Below, piece by piece: positions 23,498 to 30,585 of a stretch of DNA of 64,000 nucleotides (position 1 is the stretch's first letter; each line of letters opens with the position of its first letter). The notes below the pieces were generated by a model. It was given only the letters and a program-made list of their open reading frames with translations, did not search any database and was not told the origin of the DNA. The translations under genes were made by a program, and so were the position numbers. This stretch comes from Dethiobacter alkaliphilus (GTDB lineage: Bacteria > Bacillota > Dethiobacteria > DTU022 > UBA8154), in assembly GCA_016841605.1 (NCBI GenBank), contig JAENYV010000007.1, forward strand, positions 176,493-240,492. Direction: 5' to 3'.

Positions 23498-24019
23498 CTA
23501 AAAACTTTGAAAACTACTCTTTCGAGTAGCTTCTTTTGTGATGATGTCTCTCCACTTCAGTTTTATGCCCTTACTTCGTTCTTCCAACCGTATGTAACCT
23601 ATTTTAGCCCTTGCGAACCACTCTGTTACATTGAAACGATCTGCGAGTAACGGGATGGTGTTGTATCCGTCCCTTATTACCCTCCATGTTTCCTCTGAAG
23701 GCATAAGTAGTTCCGTGCTCCATCGTAGCGCCTTGTTCTCGTCTTGATGGATAGTAATTTCTTTTTGACTATCAGAAAATTGGTTAGTCCGATGAAAGGC
23801 AACTATTCCGGAGCGTGGCGGGAAGAAATGATGACCGAGTTCATGAGCCGCAATACAGCGGTGTTCGTTTGATTTATAGAGCAAAGGCTTGTCCAGCAAG
23901 ATCATGGGGCCAATATCTGGGTGAACGGTATATAGCCCCTGGACTTGTCCAACTTGCTGTAAGTTATCATATGCTAAAAAAATTCCTTCTTTTTCGATAA
24001 TCTCAAGAATTGTCTCCAT
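23498..24019 (-). CDS. ImmA/IrrE family metallopeptidase
   Basis: A 173-residue protein with the HExxH motif in AAHELGHHFF (about residues 58-67). In ICEBs1 and many phages ImmA cleaves the CI-type repressor to induce the element. Here its gene overlaps the repressor gene (24003-24019), so the pair is an operon. The HTH partner upstream supports the assignment. The C-terminal half is variable, as usual in the family. Confidence 0.85.
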   Translation of the reverse strand: METILEIIEKEGIFLAYDNLQQVGQVQGLYTVHPDIGPMILLDKPLLYKSNEHRCIAAHELGHHFFPPRSGIVAFHRTNQFSDSQKEITIHQDENKALRWSTELLMPSEETWRVIRDGYNTIPLLADRFNVTEWFARAKIGYIRLEERSKGIKLKWRDIITKEATRKSSFQSF

Positions 24020-24374
24020 CTTTTTTGTCTCTCTCTTTTTCTCGTTCTTTTAAAGCTTTCTTAACAGCACGGTTGATAACTTTTTCCAATTCTTTTATGT
24101 TTATGTCTCCTTGAGATGAAAAAGCGATAGGGTATTCAGCTTTGCTTTCTTTGGCTGCAGTCGTGCTATTAGGGTTGTCGGTGCGACCAAGCAGGTAGTC
24201 AGTTGTAGTGTTGAATATATCTGCTATTTTAGAAATAGTTGCCGCATCGGGAGTACTCTTATTTGTTTCGTACTGAGAGATAGTTGATTTGCCAACATTT
24301 AATAGCTTTCCAAGCTCTTCTTGTTTCATATCCTTTTTTAATCGGACATGCTTAATTCTTTCCCCCAACGACAT
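24003..24374 (-). CDS. CI-like repressor (XRE-family HTH)
   Basis: A 123-residue protein with an N-terminal XRE HTH (GERIKHVRLKKDMKQEELGKLLNV, then KSTISQYE), the standard form of lactococcal- and ICEBs1-type repressors (ImmR-like). The C-terminal half is basic and helical (INRAVKKALKEREKERDKKD), without a LexA-like peptidase domain, so ImmA rather than self-cleavage would inactivate it. AAGGAG precedes the ATG. It is transcribed divergently from the cro-like gene through a shared operator region. Confidence 0.9.
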   Translation of the reverse strand: MSLGERIKHVRLKKDMKQEELGKLLNVGKSTISQYETNKSTPDAATISKIADIFNTTTDYLLGRTDNPNSTTAAKESKAEYPIAFSSQGDINIKELEKVINRAVKKALKEREKERDKKDGDNS

Positions 24375-24401
24375 AGTTAGTTAGCTCCTTAACAATATAT
24401 A

Positions 24402-24541
24402 GTTCAAGTTATTTGAACTGATCTTTATTGTAACCATTATTTTACTTCCAATCAATATAGTTCAAGAAAATTAAATTTAGGGGTTGACAAGTTCAAGTAG
24501 CTTGAATTATAATTAGCGCATAAAGTTTGAGTAGCTTGAAC
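24402..24541. promoter_or_regulatory. Divergent CI/Cro operator-promoter region
   Basis: Near-palindromic operators GTTCAAGTNNCTTGAAC: O1 24402-24418, O2 24491-24507, O3 24525-24541, plus a weaker half-site at 24460-24476. The rightward promoter is TTGACA 24484-24489, an 18-base spacer and TATAAT 24508-24513, with O2 filling the spacer. The leftward promoter on the minus strand is TTGATT (24455-24450), 17 bases, TACAAT (24433-24428), with O1 just downstream. Confidence 0.85.
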
Positions 24542-24558
24542 TTGGAGGTGCAACAACT

Positions 24559-24789
24559 TTGACTCTCAAAAGGTTGAAAGAGCTAAGAAAATTGAAAGGA
24601 TTAACTCAAAACGACATGGCGCAAAAACTTGGCTATAAAGGAAAAAGCAGCTATTGCATGCTTGAAAATGGCCAGGTTCGCATGACTATTGACACTGCAA
24701 AAAAAATTGCTGACATCCTTGGAGAAGATGTTAAAGTTATTTTTTTTGACCAACAAGTTCAAGTAAGTCAAACAAAATCAACTGCCTAA
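24559..24789 (+). CDS. Cro-like XRE-family HTH protein
   Basis: A 76-residue HTH protein (LKRLKELRKLKGLTQNDMAQKLGYKGKSSYCMLENG). It starts with TTG at 24559 after GGAGGTG. Expressed from the rightward promoter controlled by O2, it is the first gene of the early operon and fits a Cro antagonist of the divergent repressor. Confidence 0.85.
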   Translation: MTLKRLKELRKLKGLTQNDMAQKLGYKGKSSYCMLENGQVRMTIDTAKKIADILGEDVKVIFFDQQVQVSQTKSTA

Positions 24790-24957
24790 ACCAGCTTTAT
24801 ACACAACCATAACCACATAAGTAAACTCGCTACCGTCGGCAACAAATAGCCACCGCAGCACTTTCGGACGTTGCTTCTTAATCCAAGTATTAATGTCGTG
24901 TTGCAGATTCAAGTGGTCATTATCGGCGAAAAGTTTTGTTTTTATAAAATGCCGCAT
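24778..24957 (-). CDS. Small antisense-oriented protein (59 aa)
   Basis: On the minus strand, ATG at 24957 is preceded by GGGAGGATTTTT, a good ribosome site. The product (MRHFIKTKLFADNDHLNLQ ... VVYKAGLGS) looks like a small alpha/beta protein of the kind called Cse60-like in Bacillus. It faces the early operon, overlaps the cro 3' end, and is the only minus-strand gene after the switch. Annotation rests on the ribosome site and the sensible composition. Confidence 0.45.
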   Translation of the reverse strand: MRHFIKTKLFADNDHLNLQHDINTWIKKQRPKVLRWLFVADGSEFTYVVMVVYKAGLGS

Positions 24958-24987
24958 AAAAATCCTCCCTTTAAACGAGGTGATTAA

Positions 24988-25212
24988 ATGCCAGAAAAAC
25001 TTAATACTCAGCAAAACAACAAGCTCACTGTTGCTCATGCCGCCGCCATGATGGACGTAACGCCGCAATTTCTGCGCCTGGGCCTGCAGCAAGGGCGCTT
25101 CTCTGAGTTCGGCACGGCGGTCAAGATGAAGCGCTGGGCGTATTACATCAACGCCGAGCGGTTCTATGAATATATGCGGCTACAAAATACCGAAAGGAGG
25201 TCAGCATCGTGA
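24988..25212 (+). CDS. Excisionase-like HTH protein
   Basis: A 74-residue protein; the core LTVAHAAAMMDVTPQFLRLGLQQGRFSEFGTA ... YYINAERFYEYMR is the phage excisionase/MerR-like HTH layout. RBS GAGGTGA 24978-24984. It sits just downstream of cro and is the best excisionase candidate for element 2. Confidence 0.7.
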   Translation: MPEKLNTQQNNKLTVAHAAAMMDVTPQFLRLGLQQGRFSEFGTAVKMKRWAYYINAERFYEYMRLQNTERRSAS

Positions 25213-25514
25213 ACATAAGATTCAGCGCCCGGGACATGGAAACAGCTGCACACATCTACCGCACAACCGAAAACGAAGCCGTCCGCGGCCAGATGGAAGC
25301 CACTTTGGAATTCATGCTCCGAGAAAAGAGCGAACAGCGTGAAAGAAAGTGCCGCCAGGAAATCCGGGAGCTACAAGTTTGCTTAGCTCTTGCGAGGCGT
25401 GACTATGCGAACCATCATTCCGAGCTGGTCCGAAGAAAGAGCGAGGCAGCGCTTCCCCGGCTTTATAGAAAACTTTTAGGAATGGGGGTGGACCCGCAGT
25501 GTATGGTAAGCTGA
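25209..25514 (+). CDS. Hypothetical early protein (101 aa)
   Basis: GTG 25209 overlaps the previous stop. Highly charged, helical protein (EATLEFMLREKSEQRERKCRQEIREL). No family recognised. It is probably part of the early operon. Confidence 0.5.
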   Translation: MNIRFSARDMETAAHIYRTTENEAVRGQMEATLEFMLREKSEQRERKCRQEIRELQVCLALARRDYANHHSELVRRKSEAALPRLYRKLLGMGVDPQCMVS

Positions 25515-25600
25515 TCCGCTGGCTCCGAAATGAACGCAACCTTTGGGCCGTAATTTACGAAGCTACCGGATTAATTATCATTCTTGTCTATCTTGTATGA
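25499..25600 (+). CDS. Tiny putative membrane peptide (33 aa)
   Basis: GTG 25499 is 9-10 bases after GGGGGTG. The product (MYGKLIRWLRNERNLW, then AVIYEATGLIIILVYLV) has a basic amphipathic start and one hydrophobic C-terminal helix. It could be a host-membrane-targeting or holin-like early peptide. Too short for any homology statement. Confidence 0.4.
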   Translation: MYGKLIRWLRNERNLWAVIYEATGLIIILVYLV

Positions 25601-25657
25601 TACACAATTAACCGGTATCAACCAATATTTAATCCGCTACAGAAAGGAGAGAAGTAA

Positions 25658-26182
25658 ATGAGCATCGCTACAGCAATAAACGAAGAGCTTCATCGCCTCG
25701 GAATCACTCACGACAAACTGGCCCGCATGACGCACTACAGCCGCCAAAGCGTTACGGCCTGGGCAAACGGCCGCAGAACACTTCCGGAGGACGCCAGGGA
25801 GCAGCTTGCAAGACTGAGCCCCCGCCTGGCACTGGAGATAGCGGCCGACGACCCAGTGAATATTTTTCTCTCAGGATGGCTGGACGGAGAAATCGTGGAC
25901 CTGAGCGTCCTGGGGACAAAGACGAAGCTGGCTGAGGAACTGGAAGAGGGAGCGGTCGGACTCCGGGACCTGGACCTGGTCAACAAATGTAAGTCAGAGC
26001 ATCTGACGGATGAAGATAGGAAATACATACATATCGCCATCCAGGAGCTGCTGGACTTGATGACCTGTATACCGGTTTTCCTGGTCAATATCTCGGAGAA
26101 ATATGAGCTGAACTTGCATCATGAAATAGCGACTCATCGAAGGAAGCTTTCAGCAAGAGGATATAAGAAAAAAGCAGCTTAG
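25658..26182 (+). CDS. HTH-containing early protein (174 aa)
   Basis: Strong GAAAGGAGAG site. The N-terminal ~50 residues form an XRE-like HTH (ELHRLGITHDKLARMTHYSRQSVTAWANGRRTLPEDA). The remainder is a helical domain without a recognised family. It is probably an early regulator or antirepressor-like protein. Confidence 0.6.
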   Translation: MSIATAINEELHRLGITHDKLARMTHYSRQSVTAWANGRRTLPEDAREQLARLSPRLALEIAADDPVNIFLSGWLDGEIVDLSVLGTKTKLAEELEEGAVGLRDLDLVNKCKSEHLTDEDRKYIHIAIQELLDLMTCIPVFLVNISEKYELNLHHEIATHRRKLSARGYKKKAA

Positions 26183-26202
26183 GAAGGGGGAGAGGATCAA
26201 CA

Positions 26203-26457
26203 ATGAAAACTGCGACCACTGCAATATCTACTACCACCCCTGCAACCGCATCCGTAAACGCCCTCGACGCCACCACCTGGTGCAACGACTGCGGAATGCC
26301 GCTCAAGGAAGGCCAGGAGTGTCCGACATATAAGAGGCTGTATCAGCTGAGAGGCGGGCTTAAGGAGATCCTGGAAACGGTGGGGGTGGAGCTGAAGACG
26401 CGGGACGGGGTGAACGTGTTAATCGTGGATAAGGACGGCCACGAGGTGGGACTGTAG
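26203..26457 (+). CDS. Small zinc-ribbon protein (84 aa)
   Basis: Thr/Ala-rich start, then CNDCGMPLKEGQECP (CxxC-x8-C), a probable metal-binding segment, and a C-terminal beta-like segment ending KDGHEVGL. GGGGGAGAGG lies upstream. Unknown function. Confidence 0.5.
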   Translation: MKTATTAISTTTPATASVNALDATTWCNDCGMPLKEGQECPTYKRLYQLRGGLKEILETVGVELKTRDGVNVLIVDKDGHEVGL

Positions 26458-26510
26458 GTGAATTTGTCATAGGAGAATTTGCAAGGAAAAGGGAAGGAGC
26501 TGGCGCAAGA

Positions 26511-26903
26511 ATGGAAATGCGCAAAATTGCCGAGCTGTGCAGGGGGCTGGCGAAACATCATCGCCAAAAGGCCGAACAGGAAGATCCAGACAGCCATATT
26601 TGCGGATATAACTTTGGAAATGCCGCTGCATTTGAAATGGCGGTCGCATGGCTTGAAAAAGCTCTGAGCGCCGAAAAAGGGCATATTTTCGAGAACGACA
26701 ACGGAAAACGGTATTTTGTGGTGGCAGGTGACGATCAGGAAGCGTTGTTGCGGGACATGGACAGGGGCGGGTATGTAATCGCCAGAGGACTAGACTGGAC
26801 GAATATGTGTTGGAGAGGTGGAAGCTATTTCAGCTCAGATGAGTTCGAGGTTGCAGTAAAAGCTTTTCTGGAAGAAAGGAGGGATGAGGAACAATGCGAG
26901 TAG
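26511..26903 (+). CDS. Hypothetical phage protein (130 aa)
   Basis: ATG 26511 after GGAAGGAG. The product (MEMRKIAELCRGLAKHHRQ) has features of an alpha/beta fold: KGHIFENDNGKRYFVVAGDDQEALLRDMD and a C-terminal acidic tail. No family recognised. It overlaps the next gene by 10 bases. Confidence 0.5.
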   Translation: MEMRKIAELCRGLAKHHRQKAEQEDPDSHICGYNFGNAAAFEMAVAWLEKALSAEKGHIFENDNGKRYFVVAGDDQEALLRDMDRGGYVIARGLDWTNMCWRGGSYFSSDEFEVAVKAFLEERRDEEQCE

Positions 26904-27115
26904 CGGCAGTGGGAGTAACGAGCTTCAAAGGCAGCAACCGTGAATTTCGTGCCTGGCTCCGGGAGCAGAGAGCCGGGGTGACGAGGAGCCTGGTCGGTGA
27001 GCTGGTGACGGGAGTGGAGAGCGGGAAAGTAGTGGCATTAGCTGATTTCAGACAAAAGAAAAAAGCCGCGAAGATAGCGGCTAACCAAAAATTCACTAAC
27101 CCCAGCATAGCATAA
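26894..27115 (+). CDS. Hypothetical phage protein (73 aa)
   Basis: ATG 26894 follows AAGGAGGGATGAGG. Basic protein (MRVAAVGVTSFKGSNREFRA) rich in Arg and Lys towards the end. No family recognised. Confidence 0.45.
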   Translation: MRVAAVGVTSFKGSNREFRAWLREQRAGVTRSLVGELVTGVESGKVVALADFRQKKKAAKIAANQKFTNPSIA

Positions 27116-27142
27116 GCGCTGGAGAAAAACAAGAGAAAAGGA

Positions 27143-27388
27143 ATGACAACAATGGGTCACTTGAAACCATTTACGCTTCTTGGCAAAACACCGCCAGGAA
27201 CATGCCCGGAATGCGCCACAAAGCATGACCCTGAAATGCCGCATAATCAGCAAAGTCTGGCGTATCAATACAAATTTTATGACCAACATGGGCGCTGGCC
27301 GACATGGGAAGACGCAATGGCGCATTGCAGCGAAAAGATAAAAGCGGCTTGGAAAGAAGCCCTGGAAGAAATGGGAGTTATAGTCTAA
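27143..27388 (+). CDS. Cys/His-containing hypothetical protein (81 aa)
   Basis: ATG 27143 after AGAAAAGGA. The product includes PGTCPECATKHDPEMPH (CxxC plus His residues, likely metal-binding) and an aromatic C-terminal half (WPTWEDAMAHCSEKI). A structured intergenic segment (27407-27487) follows. Confidence 0.5.
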   Translation: MTTMGHLKPFTLLGKTPPGTCPECATKHDPEMPHNQQSLAYQYKFYDQHGRWPTWEDAMAHCSEKIKAAWKEALEEMGVIV

Positions 27389-27406
27389 CCAAGGTATGAA
27401 AAATTC

Positions 27407-27487
27407 GCTGCCCCGTTCGTGTCTATCACTTCCTACCCTTTCCCAGGGTAACGTCTGGCTGGGAACCAGGCTCGACGACGGGGCGGC
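27407..27487 (+). ncRNA. Possible structured RNA: three-way junction
   Basis: Outer stem GCTGCCCCGT (27407-27416) with ACGGGGCGGC (27478-27487), 10 bp with one G.T pair; inner hairpins TACCCT/AGGGTA (27434-27450) and CTGG/CCAG (27455-27469). It fills the gap between the 27143 gene and the next ribosome site. Seen by eye only; no covariation information. Confidence 0.35.
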
Positions 27488-27503
27488 ATAAAGGAGAGTA
27501 AAA

Positions 27504-27683
27504 ATCATTAAAAATAAACCTTGTGGAAATTGTAAACATTTGTATCGTACAGATCCTAACTGCGGAGGAAAAGGCGAACGAATATGTTTGAAATATCATT
27601 GCGTAGTTGGTCCTCCAGGCTTAGCTGATTATAGCTTCAGAACTGCGCAATGCATAAAAGAAAAAAGCTTTAAAACAAAATGA
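27504..27683 (+). CDS. Cys-rich small protein with unusual ATC/ATT start
   Basis: AAGGAGAG (27491-27498) is followed by ATC ATT and then a 58-60-codon frame with no ATG or GTG in a usable place; a stop lies just upstream at 27489. The product (KNKPCGNCKHLYRTDPNCGG ... CIKEKSFKTK) has six Cys (CGNC, C, C, C, C), probably zinc-binding. Non-standard initiation seems the simplest reading. Confidence 0.5.
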   Translation: MIKNKPCGNCKHLYRTDPNCGGKGERICLKYHCVVGPPGLADYSFRTAQCIKEKSFKTK

Positions 27684-27696
27684 GAGGAGAATCATT

Positions 27697-28116
27697 ATGG
27701 AGATAACTATCAACATCCCGGGGCTATCTGAGTTAACTACATCGATCAACGTTTTGGCTAACGCTTTGGGTCAGGCAGCAAATACCGGAACGGTTACAAC
27801 ACCATCCGCCGGTACACAAAGTCCAAACCTTACACTGGTGCCGCCGGCACCGCCGCAACCAACAACTGCTGTGCCGGTAACTCAACAACAGGTTACACAA
27901 CCAACTCCAGAGGCAATCCCCAATATTCCTACTACAACACAATCCTACACACTGGAGCAACTGGCCGTAGCGGCTACGCAGCTAATGGATGCTGGCCGGA
28001 GAAATGAACTTGTGCAATTACTTACACAGTTTGGGGTGCAGGCTTTAACGGCTCTGCCTAAAGAACAATACGGGACCTTTGCAACACAGCTCCGAGCAAT
28101 GGGGGCGAAAATATGA
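27697..28116 (+). CDS. Hypothetical protein with Pro/Thr/Gln-rich linker (139 aa)
   Basis: N-terminal ~35 residues (MEITINIPGLSELTTSINVLANAL) and C-terminal ~60 residues (LEQLAVAATQLMDAGRRNELVQLL ... AMGAKI) flank a disordered PT/Q-rich linker. This small gene lies just before DUF2800 in many Clostridia phage replication modules, so it may assist the nuclease/SSB pair. It overlaps the DUF2800 start. Confidence 0.6.
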   Translation: MEITINIPGLSELTTSINVLANALGQAANTGTVTTPSAGTQSPNLTLVPPAPPQPTTAVPVTQQQVTQPTPEAIPNIPTTTQSYTLEQLAVAATQLMDAGRRNELVQLLTQFGVQALTALPKEQYGTFATQLRAMGAKI

Positions 28117-29285
28117 AAGCCCTTCCTGTCGAACAACGTTCTCATGCCCTGCTTTCTGCCAGCGGGGCACACCGATGGATGCACTGCACCCCGTCGGCAC
28201 GACTGGAAGAAACATTTCCGGAAAGCACCAGCGAATATGCGGAAGAAGGTCGCCTGGCACACGCCATCGCGGAACTTAAACTGCGCAAATATTTTATAGA
28301 GCCTATGGGAACGAGAGCGTTTAATAATCGGCTCAAAAAATTGCAGGAGGACCCATTATATCAAGATGAAATGCTGACACATACAGACACCTACCTAGAC
28401 TATGTTAAAAGTATTACTCATGCTTTCTCCGCCACCCCTTACGTTGCCGTAGAAAAACGCCTGGATTTCAGCACATACGTACCCCAGGGCTTTGGCACCG
28501 GAGACTGTATCATCATCGGTGGGAATACGTTGCATGTCATTGACTTCAAATACGGCAAGGGCGTACCAGTCTCTGCAGAAGAAAATCCGCAGATGATGCT
28601 CTACGCCCTGGGAGCTCTGTTGGAATACTCCATTCTATACGCAATTGATACGATAAAAATTGCCATCGTGCAGCCGAGGTTAGACAGTATGTCAGAGTGG
28701 GAAACAACGGCAAATGATATGTGGTATTGGGCAGCCAATACAATTATGGGTGCAGCTGAAAAAGCGTTCAAGGGAGAAGGAGAATTCGTTTCGGGAGATC
28801 ACTGCCGCTTCTGCAGGGCTAAGTCACTCTGCCGGGCACGGTCCGAATTCAATACCTCACTGGAGGAACATAAAAACCTGCTCCCGCCTCTCATCTCCAA
28901 CGAAGAAGTTGGAGAGTTCCTCATCCGGGCCCAGGACCTGGTTAAATGGCTTTCAGACCTGCAGGACTACGCACTGGCCGAGTGCCTGACCGGCAACGAG
29001 ATACCCGGATGGAAGGCCGTAGAGGGCCGCAGCGTGCGGCAATTCACTGACCAAGATAAAGCATTTGAAATACTTTTGGCCGCCGGTACTGAAGAGGCAA
29101 TGCTGTATGAACGTAAACCGATCACACTGGCAAGCGTTGAAAAGTTACTTGGCAAAGCGAAATTCAGGGAAATGTTAAGCGAATACATCAACACGCCGCC
29201 TGGAAAACCGACACTTGCGCCGATAAGCGACAAACGAGAAGCGATTACGCGTCGAAGCGCAGAAGAAGATTTTAAAAAACAATAA
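28113..29285 (+). CDS. DUF2800 family protein, RecB-like PD-(D/E)xK nuclease
   Basis: A 390-residue protein in the DUF2800 family, beginning with HALLSASGAHRWMHCTPSARLEE. A PD-(D/E)xK-like core is seen around VIDFKYGKGVPV, and a CRFCRAKSLCRAR cluster (near residue 230) resembles the Fe-S-binding Cys of RecB/AddB-like nucleases. It is followed by a DUF2815 SSB and a polymerase, suggesting a phage recombination or DNA-processing role. Confidence 0.85.
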   Translation: MKALPVEQRSHALLSASGAHRWMHCTPSARLEETFPESTSEYAEEGRLAHAIAELKLRKYFIEPMGTRAFNNRLKKLQEDPLYQDEMLTHTDTYLDYVKSITHAFSATPYVAVEKRLDFSTYVPQGFGTGDCIIIGGNTLHVIDFKYGKGVPVSAEENPQMMLYALGALLEYSILYAIDTIKIAIVQPRLDSMSEWETTANDMWYWAANTIMGAAEKAFKGEGEFVSGDHCRFCRAKSLCRARSEFNTSLEEHKNLLPPLISNEEVGEFLIRAQDLVKWLSDLQDYALAECLTGNEIPGWKAVEGRSVRQFTDQDKAFEILLAAGTEEAMLYERKPITLASVEKLLGKAKFREMLSEYINTPPGKPTLAPISDKREAITRRSAEEDFKKQ

Positions 29286-29299
29286 CGGAGGTACTGAAA

Positions 29300-30064
29300 A
29301 TGAGTAACAACAATCCGCAACATGTAGTGACCGGAAAAGTGAGACTGAGCTATGCGCATCTGTTTCAGCCGTATGCCAATCCCAACGGAGGAGAACCGAA
29401 GTACAGCACCACCATACTGCTGCCAAAATCCGATATGGCCACAAAGCAACGACTCGACGCAGCCATTCAAGCCGCTATCCAAGCCGGTATTACATCCCGT
29501 TGGAACGGGGTCAGACCGCCGCAAGTAGCAATTCCCGTCCATGACGGAGACGGCACTCGTCCCAGCGACGGTATGCCTTTCGGTGATGAATGCAAAGGGC
29601 ATTGGGTCTTCACGGCATCATCTAAACAACCGCCGCAGGTTGTGGACCTCGGCTTAAATCCGATTATCCAGCAGTCTGATGTTTATAGCGGCATTTATGC
29701 TCGTGTATCTGTCCAGTTTTTCCCATACGCTAATAGCGGGAAAAAAGGCGTCGGCTGCGGCCTGGGCAACGTGCAGAAATTAGAAGACGGAGAACCCCTT
29801 GGAGGACGTACCACCGCCTTGGATGACTTTGGCGACGCAGCACCTGGTTATTATCAACCACCAACACAACCAGCATATCAGCCATCACAGCCTATCTATC
29901 CGCAGCAGCCGGTTCCTGCTCAGGCATATCCACAAGCGCAGCCAACATACACGCCACAACAATCACAACAGCCAGCACCGCAGACGTATATGCCAACACA
30001 ACCGCAACAGTATGATCCGATTACCGGCGCGCCGATACTATCTGGCGGCGTGATGGGCCTATGA
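29300..30064 (+). CDS. DUF2815 family protein (putative ssDNA-binding)
   Basis: A 254-residue protein of the DUF2815 family, whose members are thought to be OB-fold single-stranded DNA-binding proteins of phages. Core residues: VTGKVRLSYAHLFQPYAN, YSTTILLPKSD, and GIYARVSVQFFPYANSGKKG. A C-terminal ~70-residue tail is Gln/Pro-rich (QQPAPQTYMP). It overlaps the next gene (ATGA). Confidence 0.85.
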   Translation: MSNNNPQHVVTGKVRLSYAHLFQPYANPNGGEPKYSTTILLPKSDMATKQRLDAAIQAAIQAGITSRWNGVRPPQVAIPVHDGDGTRPSDGMPFGDECKGHWVFTASSKQPPQVVDLGLNPIIQQSDVYSGIYARVSVQFFPYANSGKKGVGCGLGNVQKLEDGEPLGGRTTALDDFGDAAPGYYQPPTQPAYQPSQPIYPQQPVPAQAYPQAQPTYTPQQSQQPAPQTYMPTQPQQYDPITGAPILSGGVMGL

Positions 30065-30585
30065 AACAAGAAACATGGAAAGACATTCCGGGGTACGAGA
30101 GGTGCTACCAAGCAAGTGATCAAGGACGAATCCGCAGCTTAACGAGACGCATAACTCAAATTGGGCGATGGGGAACTCCATTTACACGGATTATCAAAGG
30201 GCGCGTTTTGCGCCCTGGGCAATACACAAAGACCGGCCACGTATCAGTTGTGCTGTTTAACGGTTCAAACGGAAGCCCTGTTCACCAATTGGTTGCTCGT
30301 ACGTTCTTGGGGCCACAACCACCAAATACTGACGTACGCCACTTAAACGGGAATCCAAAAGACAATAGAGCTGAAAACTTAGCTTACGGCAGCCGTACCG
30401 ATAACATCCTCGACGTGTTTCGACAGGGAAAAGCTTGGAGAAAATTAACTACAGAACAAGCGCAAGAGATAAAGCAACGACTTTCCGCGGGTGAGAAAGG
30501 CCGAGTATTAGCTAATGAATTTGCAGTGTCCGAAAGCATTGTTTCGGCGATAAAGATCGGGAGGATACACAAATGCACCATTTAA
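30061..30585 (+). CDS. HNH homing endonuclease (NUMOD4-type)
   Basis: A 174-residue protein. NUMOD4 at the N-terminus (KDIPGYERCYQASDQGRIRSL), then an HNH_3 core (VHQLVARTFLGPQPPNTDVRHLNGNPKDNRAENL), and an HTH-like C-terminus (EFAVSESIVSAIKIGRIH). This is a free-standing homing endonuclease inserted between the DUF2815 and DNA polymerase genes, overlapping both. It gives mobility to its own gene rather than to the phage. Confidence 0.9.
   Translation: MKQETWKDIPGYERCYQASDQGRIRSLTRRITQIGRWGTPFTRIIKGRVLRPGQYTKTGHVSVVLFNGSNGSPVHQLVARTFLGPQPPNTDVRHLNGNPKDNRAENLAYGSRTDNILDVFRQGKAWRKLTTEQAQEIKQRLSAGEKGRVLANEFAVSESIVSAIKIGRIHKCTI

Noticed and set aside
25600..25657. Additional gene before 25658
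   Set aside because: The short gap has only the AAAGGAGAG site of the 25658 gene and no usable frame.
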